From positions 62,001-126,000 of the forward strand of contig DEHZ01000013.1 of the NCBI GenBank assembly GCA_002352205.1: a stretch of 64,000 nt of DNA, given 5' to 3'. Position numbers and translations under genes: made by a program. Each line of letters opens with the position of its first letter. The stretch's first letter is position 1. The notes under the pieces were generated by a model. The model worked only from the letters and a program-made list of their open reading frames with translations. It ran no database searches and had not been told where the DNA came from. This DNA comes from Flavobacterium sp. UBA2787 (GTDB lineage Bacteria > Bacteroidota > Bacteroidia > Flavobacteriales > Flavobacteriaceae). Shown one piece after another: positions 55,239 through 60,727 of the stretch.

Positions 55239-55268
55239 AAAAAACCCTGATTAATTTTGGGGTTTTTT
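55239..55268. terminator. Bidirectional terminator-like hairpin between divergent passenger genes
   Basis: AAAAAACCC (55239-55247) pairs with GGGTTTTTT (55260-55268). A terminator between divergent genes is unexpected. It may insulate them or be a leftover of gene acquisition. Confidence 0.55.
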
Positions 55269-55318
55269 ATTGGTTCGAATTTTTTGTTTACATTAGTTGT
55301 GGAAACCAAACTATTATA

Positions 55319-56842
55319 ATGGACTTTAAAGAGATTTACGAATCTTTCGAGCGTGAAAACCGTATCGATAAAATTGCCAACGAAGAAGATGTAAAAAACT
55401 ATACAGGTGTTACTTCTGTTGGAGATAAGTTTTCTATTTTTCCACCACCCGAAACACGAGAAAAAGCCTTAGAATGGCTTGAAAAATACTACGGAGCTAT
55501 AGAAGCTGAAGTTTTAGTAAGTCAATTTAAAAGTAAATTTCCGATTGAAGTAAGACCTTTGCAAGACCAACTAAAAAAAATTAACCAATTCATAGAAGAA
55601 GCGGATAGTATGAACAGCGTTGATGCGGTTGAGGGTACTAATTTAAACAAATCAAATAAAGACCATTACGAATATTTGAAATGGAAATGTGGGCATTACA
55701 AAGTTGCTCCCTTTTACAGTTCACATACATTTATTTCTTCCGATTTAAAGCGTGTTTATGGTAAATATGTTCTTTATAAAAAATGGCTTGAAGAAGAATT
55801 AAGAAATATATTAGTAAGCACTCCTATTATAAAACAGAAAGAAGCGTTGAATTTTTTTGAAACAAAAAATACTCAAGGAGAAATTACAATTTTTGAAAGA
55901 ATTAAAAGAGAATTAAACACAATTCAATGGATATGTTCTTCTCAATCAATGACTGTAGAAAATGATTTTGATGGCATTATTAATGAAGATGGCAGAGTTT
56001 GTTTGACAATAAACATTAGGTCAGATAGACCATTAAACTTAATTGAAGATTATAAGCAACATTATACGGATAGGTTTGAAAACGCAAAGACTCAAGTTGT
56101 AGTTAGAAATGAGTTGATAGAGATATATCATAAAGCACGATACGTATATAATCTGTTCAAAAAAGCTATATTTCCTGCACTTAATGATTTATTGGTTTCT
56201 TATGATAGTAATCCTAAATTAAGAATCGAAACAGAATCTTACAGATCAATGATAATATTGGTTGTTGATTACCATCCTAAAAATATATTATTTGGATATA
56301 AAAGTAACTCAACTGACCAAAGAACATTGTTTACAATCCGTGACTATAATTATGTTGTTAAGAATGCTGATTTGGTTGATTTTTGTTTGGATTTAATTAA
56401 CTTCATTAATACGTTTGAAATTCCCGCATTAATGTCTAAAGAAAATGAAGAAACGATTACTATGAAAGACGATTTAGAGGTCGAAATTGCCCACCGTTCA
56501 GAAAAGCCATTCTTGTTTGAAAGCAATCAATCAGCCGAATTAAATACTAAACATCCTAAACATAACCCAAATATTTGGAATGCAAGGTGTTACGAATTAT
56601 TCAAATATCTTTTTGAAAACTATTATAGCGGGAAAAAGACCCAATTAATGAATATTTGGTTTTTCCTTAAAAGCGACATTGGAACAGATTATACACCTAA
56701 CCCTCCTAGAGATTTATATTTGAAGTTTATTTTTGAAGAATACGAAGTTAAAATAACAAACTATGACAAGCCTGATAATTGGTTTGAAAAGCACTTACCT
56801 ATACTTAAAGGACATCTTAGTAATTTTGAGGAAAATATTTAA
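55319..56842 (+). CDS. Passenger: 507-residue protein of unknown function
   Basis: A soluble protein without signal peptide or membrane helices. The N-terminal 200 residues are mostly helical and charged (PPPETREKALEWLEKYYGAI; LKRVYGKYVLYKKWLEEELR). A central part holds NIRSDRPLNLIEDYKQHYTDRFENA. The C-terminal 110 residues (FKYLFENYYSGKKTQLMNIW; YEVKITNYDKPDNWFEKH) recall hypothetical proteins found on Bacteroidota mobile elements. I recognise no enzyme motif. It is the largest cargo gene of the transposon and so the best candidate for the trait it carries. Confidence 0.75.
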   Translation: MDFKEIYESFERENRIDKIANEEDVKNYTGVTSVGDKFSIFPPPETREKALEWLEKYYGAIEAEVLVSQFKSKFPIEVRPLQDQLKKINQFIEEADSMNSVDAVEGTNLNKSNKDHYEYLKWKCGHYKVAPFYSSHTFISSDLKRVYGKYVLYKKWLEEELRNILVSTPIIKQKEALNFFETKNTQGEITIFERIKRELNTIQWICSSQSMTVENDFDGIINEDGRVCLTINIRSDRPLNLIEDYKQHYTDRFENAKTQVVVRNELIEIYHKARYVYNLFKKAIFPALNDLLVSYDSNPKLRIETESYRSMIILVVDYHPKNILFGYKSNSTDQRTLFTIRDYNYVVKNADLVDFCLDLINFINTFEIPALMSKENEETITMKDDLEVEIAHRSEKPFLFESNQSAELNTKHPKHNPNIWNARCYELFKYLFENYYSGKKTQLMNIWFFLKSDIGTDYTPNPPRDLYLKFIFEEYEVKITNYDKPDNWFEKHLPILKGHLSNFEENI

Positions 56843-57121
56843 TAACGCAAATTGCAACGCAAAAAATAACGCAAAAAACGCAATTCGCAACTCTTTTTTA
56901 AAACTTTTTAACGCACGTACTTTGTAACATCAAACATCATAAACTGCGACAACCTCATTGTTGATGTGTTCAGAAGTTTGTAAAACGAAAAGTACCACAT
57001 TAGAGTGCTGATTGAAGAAAGCTTTGTTAAAGACGTGCCAAACAGATAGCCGTTGAAAGTCTAAGTAGCTCCGGTTCATACCAAAAGCGAAAAACGGAAC
57101 AGACAGAGTGAATGACAAGGA
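56843..57121. other. Non-coding transposon segment with AACGCAA words
   Basis: Directly after the 507-residue gene come several closely spaced AACGCAAA/TTGCAACGCAA words (56844-56895). A GC-richer stretch follows to 57121. A 62-codon minus-strand frame (56930-57118) exists but lacks supporting features. The contrast in base composition suggests a functional RNA or a decayed gene. Confidence 0.4.
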
Positions 57122-57172
57122 GTTACAGCGATTCCCGAAAGCCGTGAGAAGTAAGTAGGGAACCGCCGTAAC
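57122..57172 (-). ncRNA. Candidate structured RNA hairpin, better paired on the minus strand
   Basis: Arms 57122-57136 and 57158-57172 pair over 15 positions. On the plus strand two positions would be A-C mismatches, but on the minus strand both become G-U pairs (GTTACGGCGGTTCCC with GGGAATCGCTGTAAC). That asymmetry suggests an RNA read from the minus strand, divergent from the transposase gene. Confidence 0.45.
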
Positions 57173-57190
57173 AAATATAAAAACAAAATT

Positions 57191-57216
57191 TGTAATTATA
57201 TCACGAAATAATTACA
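57191..57216. promoter_or_regulatory. Inverted repeat upstream of the transposase gene
   Basis: TGTAATTAT (57191-57199), an 8-nt spacer, then ATAATTACA (57208-57216). It lies just before the probable transposase promoter (TTG at 57224-57226, 20-nt spacer, TATATTTA at 57247-57254), so it is a possible operator. Confidence 0.5.
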
Positions 57217-57274
57217 GAATTGCTTGTTTATGTAAATTTAACAACGTATATTTACACCATCAAACAGCAACAAT

Positions 57275-58213
57275 ATGAAAACCGCTAAAGATTTAAGAGA
57301 TTTCGACAGTTTGTTTCAACTACTTGACTACTTCACAACAGAAGAAATTTGCGAACAACATTTAGCTGTTATTCGTTGGAACGGTGTTCCTACTTGTCCT
57401 TATTGCGAAAGCGATAGAGTTAACTCTTTAAAAGGAAAAACACAACGTTACAAATGTTACGGATGCCGTAAACAATTTGGTGTAAAAGTTGGAACTATAT
57501 TTCACGATTCTAAAATATCTTTGCGTAAATGGTTTGTTGCTATCTACTTGGTTACTTCACACAAAAAAGGTATTTCGTCACATCAATTAGGACGTGATTT
57601 AAAAATCAGTCAAAAATCGGCTTGGTTTATTTTACAGCGTATTAGAGAAACCTACAACCCGAAAGCGGAAGTTTTCACAAATGAAGTAGAAATTGACGAA
57701 ACTTATATCGGTGGAAAAGAGAAAAACAAACACGCTAATAAAAGAACCGAAAACACACAAGGTCGTAGCATCAAAACTAAATCGCCTGTACTTGGAATTT
57801 TAGAGCGTGATGGTAAAGTTTATGCCGTTCCTGTTAAAGATACTAAAGCACAAACTATATTGCCAATTATGGTAGCAAAAGTAGATGCCGGAGCAACGGT
57901 TTATACTGATGAATACCGTTCTTATTCTACGTTACACAAAAACTTCAATCACGAATTTGTTAGACATAGTGCAAACGAATATGTAAGCGGAAATGTTCAC
58001 ACAAATAATATTGAAAACTTTTGGTCGTTATTAAAAAGAGGATTAGATGGAATTTACCACCACGTTTCAGACAAACATTTAGGACGTTATGTAAATGAAT
58101 TTACTTTCAGATATAACAACAGAGGATTGTCAGAGGGAAGTAAATTTGATGTAGCTTTGGCAAACGGAGCGAACAAAAGATTAGATTATAAAACGCTAAC
58201 TAATGACAAATAA
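57275..58213 (+). CDS. IS1595-family transposase (ISXO2-like)
   Basis: A 312-residue full-length transposase. The N-terminal zinc ribbon has CPYC and CYGC (about residues 42-68). A helical DNA-binding part contains HQLGRDLKISQKSAWFILQRIRE. The ISXO2-like catalytic domain has EIDETYIGGKEKN (first Asp), YTDEYRSY (second Asp) and HTNNIENFWSLLKRG, and the family tail KHLGRYVNEFTFRYNNR. It should mobilise the unit between 54626 and 60052. Its end overlaps the start of a 46-codon gene by 11 nt, so that small gene is probably coupled to it. Confidence 0.95.
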   Translation: MKTAKDLRDFDSLFQLLDYFTTEEICEQHLAVIRWNGVPTCPYCESDRVNSLKGKTQRYKCYGCRKQFGVKVGTIFHDSKISLRKWFVAIYLVTSHKKGISSHQLGRDLKISQKSAWFILQRIRETYNPKAEVFTNEVEIDETYIGGKEKNKHANKRTENTQGRSIKTKSPVLGILERDGKVYAVPVKDTKAQTILPIMVAKVDAGATVYTDEYRSYSTLHKNFNHEFVRHSANEYVSGNVHTNNIENFWSLLKRGLDGIYHHVSDKHLGRYVNEFTFRYNNRGLSEGSKFDVALANGANKRLDYKTLTNDK

Positions 58214-58343
58214 AAAACCCAAAAAAGGCGACATACCAAAACCAAAAGAAGATGTACGGATTGAAAAGGATAAACCTAAATTCAATTCCGTACTTTCCTC
58301 TATTGTAAAGCCTAAGAAAAAAGACGATGAAAGCACTACGTAA
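58203..58343 (+). CDS. 46-residue lysine-rich protein coupled to the transposase
   Basis: An ATG at 58203 inside the transposase stop region opens a 46-codon frame. It is rich in Lys, Pro and Asp (MTNKKPKKGDIPKPK near the start, IVKPKKKDDESTT at the end). Overlaps at both ends, 11 nt with the transposase and 17 nt with the next gene, suggest a coupled three-gene unit. It may be an accessory DNA- or RNA-binding peptide of the transposon. No family is recognised. Confidence 0.55.
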   Translation: MTNKKPKKGDIPKPKEDVRIEKDKPKFNSVLSSIVKPKKKDDESTT

Positions 58344-58551
58344 ATTATATACTGCTAACCTTGATAATGAAGTTGTACTATTTGCAACCAATTTAAAAGA
58401 CTTTATAGAAGCGTTTGACAAACTTGAACCTGCTGCAAATGTGCGAAACTATGCATATTATAGACGTGAATTTATGAAAACGTCTATTATACCATTTACC
58501 GTAAAAGACAACAAGATATATAATTTACAAGAAGTGTATAAAGGAGATTAG
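58327..58551 (+). CDS. 74-residue transposase-linked protein of unknown function
   Basis: A small basic-to-neutral protein (MKALRKLYTANLDNEVVLFA; VRNYAYYRREFMKTSIIPFT) with a predicted beta-alpha-beta pattern and no signal peptide. It overlaps the 46-codon gene by 17 nt, an arrangement hard to explain by chance, and ends 30 nt before the promoter of the next passenger. Function is unknown; a transposition accessory or a cargo product are both possible. Confidence 0.6.
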   Translation: MKALRKLYTANLDNEVVLFATNLKDFIEAFDKLEPAANVRNYAYYRREFMKTSIIPFTVKDNKIYNLQEVYKGD

Positions 58552-58580
58552 TTTTTTTAAGTTTAAAAAGAATAGATTTA

Positions 58581-58588
58581 TATATTTG
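58581..58588 (+). promoter_or_regulatory. -7 box giving a long structured leader
   Basis: TATATTTG on the plus strand predicts transcription from about 58595, which puts some 220 nt of structured sequence in front of the outer-membrane barrel gene at 58816. Confidence 0.5.
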
Positions 58589-58630
58589 TAAAATAAAATA
58601 TCGGAAAATATAGCGTTAGCTATTATCGTG

Positions 58631-58760
58631 GTCTTGAAATCTGACAGTTACAATACGCCACAAGATAATAAGTCGATGCTCATGCTATGGCGTGGGTGTG
58701 CTTTATCTTGGCGTAGGGTTTTGTCAGAACCTCAAGACGGATGAAGCTACAAACCCACGC
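58631..58760 (+). ncRNA. Candidate structured RNA with pseudoknot
   Basis: Nested stems: GTCTTGA (58631-58637) with TCAAGAC (58732-58738); CTGACA (58641-58646) with TGTCAG (58722-58727); TACGCC plus AAGATAA (58654-58668, 2-nt bulge) with TTATCTTGGCGTA (58703-58715). The terminal loop contains GCGTGGGT (58690-58697), which pairs perfectly with ACCCACGC (58753-58760) outside the stem, forming a pseudoknot. It lies in the predicted leader of a passenger gene inside the transposon. It could be a cis-regulatory RNA, a stand-alone RNA or a DNA structure used in transposition. Confidence 0.6.
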
Positions 58761-58815
58761 TTGTTATTTTAAACAACTTCATTTTTTGGGTTTAAATGAA
58801 ATAAAAACAAAAAAG

Positions 58816-59355
58816 ATGAAAAACACTTTACTAATTGTATTTGCTTTAATCGCATTCGAATCTAATTGTCAAATTAATTTTGGACTAAAAACAGGTGTAA
58901 CATTTATTGATAATCGAAATGAAAATGAAGAAGTATTTTATTTAGATCCTTCTGCATTTATCTCGGGGATGCTTGAATATAAAAATGAAAATTTGACTTA
59001 TGAGTTTGAATTGTTGTATTATCAAGCTTCTGGAGAATCACAAACAAATGATGTGAAAACAAAGTACAATGTAACTTCTTTTTTACCTTCATTAAGTTTT
59101 AAATACTATCCAGTTGATAAGTTTAATATTAAAACAGGACTATATATAAATCCGTCAAGAGTTGTACGCTCATCAGTTACTCAAAACATTGAAACTCAAA
59201 ACAAAACATACCTAAAAGACATTGGTATAATATTAGGGATGGAAGCTTTTTTATACAAAGGACTGTTCTTAGATGGAAGATTTTTAATAGATTTGAATAA
59301 TTCCGATGATATAAAAACAACTCACATGATACTAGGTATAGGGTATAAATTTTAG
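58816..59355 (+). CDS. Passenger: outer-membrane beta-barrel protein
   Basis: About 180 residues from ATG 58816 (MKNTLLIVFALIAFESNCQ, a signal peptide). The frame is open to 58741, but the upstream part overlaps the structured RNA. Alternating strands (INFGLKTGVTFID; LTYEFELLYYQASG; FNIKTGLYINPSR; MILGIGYKF with a terminal aromatic) match the small outer-membrane barrel families of Bacteroidota. It is an unusual cargo for an IS-type transposon. A strong terminator follows. Confidence 0.75.
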   Translation: MKNTLLIVFALIAFESNCQINFGLKTGVTFIDNRNENEEVFYLDPSAFISGMLEYKNENLTYEFELLYYQASGESQTNDVKTKYNVTSFLPSLSFKYYPVDKFNIKTGLYINPSRVVRSSVTQNIETQNKTYLKDIGIILGMEAFLYKGLFLDGRFLIDLNNSDDIKTTHMILGIGYKF

Positions 59356-59384
59356 ATTAAAAATACCACTATTATAGAATAAAC

Positions 59385-59412
59385 AAAGCCCCTAATAACT
59401 TAGGGGCTTTTT
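59385..59412 (+). terminator. Terminator after the barrel gene
   Basis: AAAGCCCCTAA, loop TAAC, TTAGGGGCTTT and further T residues: an 11-bp perfect stem. Confidence 0.9.
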
Positions 59413-59415
59413 CAT

Positions 59416-59423
59416 TACATTTG
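59416..59423 (+). promoter_or_regulatory. -7 box for the rightmost passenger gene
   Basis: TACATTTG, 19 nt before the ATG at 59443 and directly after the terminator. Confidence 0.5.
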
Positions 59424-59442
59424 ATAAGACTAATAGTAAAAT

Positions 59443-59871
59443 ATGAAAATACAGTATATTGAACCTATAATAAAATTTGACATAAACAATGATGCTATCA
59501 CGCAAAGAATACCATGCGGAGAGGTCTTAAATTATATTGAAGAACAAATTGGTGTTGAAAATGCACCAAAAGGGCATATATGGATTAGAATTTATATTCA
59601 AACAGAAATATACGAATTAGCTTCAAAAAAAATAGTTCTTCATTATGAGTTTGCTTTTACGGGGTTCGCCGTCCCAAATACCAAAGAAAAAGATGCCAAT
59701 GATATTTTATCTTTTGTAAAAAATACCTTGATAAGTCACCAAATGTACTTCCAAGAGAACGCTCCAAAAGAAATATCTGATTTCCAGTTAATAGATAAGC
59801 CAAACTATGAACTTTACGTGAAAAATATGATGGACGTTTTAATTCGTAGTGGAGTTTGTTACCAACAATAG
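59443..59871 (+). CDS. Passenger: 142-residue soluble protein of unknown function
   Basis: A protein with no signal peptide or membrane segment. An N-terminal beta-rich half (MKIQYIEPIIKFDINNDAIT; HIWIRIYIQTEIYELASKKI) is followed by a helical C-terminal half. I do not recognise it. It has its own promoter after a terminator and ends about 155 nt inside the right end of the transposon. Confidence 0.68.
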   Translation: MKIQYIEPIIKFDINNDAITQRIPCGEVLNYIEEQIGVENAPKGHIWIRIYIQTEIYELASKKIVLHYEFAFTGFAVPNTKEKDANDILSFVKNTLISHQMYFQENAPKEISDFQLIDKPNYELYVKNMMDVLIRSGVCYQQ

Positions 59872-60026
59872 TGTGTTTATTTTTATGTGTTTCCATTTTT
59901 TTACATCTTTGATTATTCAAGCCAACCAAACGAACTTTCTTTTGTAGTGTTGGCGAAATTTATTTAATTAGATTTTTTATTCCTACCAAAAAAATACATA
60001 TTAGGTAGCTTAAGGATTTCGGGCAA

Positions 60027-60052
60027 TTGGGTTACACAAGTATGTTATTGCC
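60027..60052 (-). repeat. Right terminal inverted repeat of the transposon
   Basis: The exact reverse complement of 54626-54651 over 26 bp. Confidence 0.95.
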
Positions 60053-60060
60053 TTATTTTT
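60053..60060 (+). repeat. Target-site duplication, right copy
   Basis: TTATTTTT, identical to 54618-54625. It covers the stop codon of the WYL-regulator remnant. Confidence 0.8.
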
Positions 60061-60283
60061 TTATTGCTTCATTGTTTTCTGAGTATTTATTACCAGCTCT
60101 TCCTAAAATAGCCTTGATTCGATTGCGTAAACTTTCAGGTTTCAGAATTTCAATTCCGTCGCCGAAGCCAAGTAGTAGCCTTTCCATTTCATAATTTTCA
60201 ATTAGAAAGAGGTTAACGATTATGCTACCGTCTTCGTTTCACAGATAAAATATTTTCTTTGTGAACGGCGGTCCTTTTATTGG
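60053..60283 (-). pseudogene. C-terminal remnant of a WYL-domain transcriptional regulator
   Basis: Read on the minus strand, 60053-60238 encodes NEDGSIIVNLFLIENYEMER and then LLLGFGDGIEILKPESLRNR. This is the C-terminal WCX extension of WYL-family regulators, ending with its natural stop at 60053-60055. One in-frame stop (TGA, 60239-60241) interrupts it. A short upstream piece (PIKGPPFTKKIFYL) continues to about 60283, where homology ends. The helix-turn-helix and WYL core are missing. The transposon inserted exactly at the stop codon, so it did not itself break the reading frame. Confidence 0.75.
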
Positions 60284-60319
60284 TTAGTTATTAAAATCTA
60301 CTTTTACAAACGATTTTGA

Positions 60320-60547
60320 AGTTACTATTTTGAAACACCAAATGAAGATATGACTAAGGATAGTATAAAAACTGATTTTGGTATTTCTGCCGGAGTGGGT
60401 AAAAACTTTGAATTAGGAAATAGTAAAGTGATTCATCTTGAAATCAGAAACAATTTAGGTTTAGCTAAAATCAATAAAAATAACGTTTGGAATGGCGGTC
60501 ATGTACGAACAAATTTCCTTAGTTTTATGGTAGGTTATTCGTTTTAG
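60320..60547 (+). pseudogene. C-terminal fragment of an outer-membrane beta-barrel protein
   Basis: A 75-codon frame following a stop (TGA, 60317-60319) encodes strands typical of a barrel end (TDFGISAGVGKNFELGN; KVIHLEIRNNLGLAKINK; FLSFMVGYSF with the terminal Phe). There is no signal peptide and no start of a complete gene. It is most likely the tail of a truncated barrel gene. It adjoins the WYL remnant, indicating an older deletion or rearrangement here. Confidence 0.6.
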
Positions 60548-60638
60548 GAGGTTGAGGATATTCACTTTTTATCCAAAGACAAATTTTAAATTACGTTTAA
60601 TTATTTTTTAAACGCATGAACTTTGAAATGTGGCCGCA

Positions 60639-60668
60639 TGCTATCGTTACCTTGGTGTTGGAAAGTTG
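60639..60668 (+). repeat. Direct repeat, copy A
   Basis: TGCTATCGTTACCTTGGTG and following bases match 63782-63811 with few differences (21 of the first 23 positions). The two copies bracket the WG-repeat and TonB-C-like genes. Confidence 0.55.
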
Positions 60669-60727
60669 ACGAATAGAGTAAGTAAGAGCTACACTTTTCT
60701 TTTACAAAAAGAATGGATTGACTTGTT

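Larger units (their letters stand above)
54626..60052 (+). mobile_element. IS1595-family transposon with passenger genes
   Basis: A 5,427-bp unit bounded by perfect 26-bp terminal inverted repeats: left 54626-54651 beginning GGCAATAACATACTTGTGTA, right 60027-60052 its exact complement. It is flanked by an 8-bp duplication TTATTTTT (54618-54625 and 60053-60060). Eight-bp duplications and ends beginning GG are usual for the IS1595 family, and the only transposase inside (57275-58213) belongs to it. Some IS1595 members are known to carry passenger genes. Here the cargo is a membrane protein, a 507-residue protein, two small proteins beside the transposase, an outer-membrane barrel and a 142-residue protein, with two structured non-coding segments. 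Confidence 0.9.

Noticed and set aside
56930-57118. 62-codon minus-strand frame in the transposon
   Set aside because: No promoter or family-like features. The region looks like structured RNA or decayed sequence, so it was not called as a gene, although conservation could reverse this.
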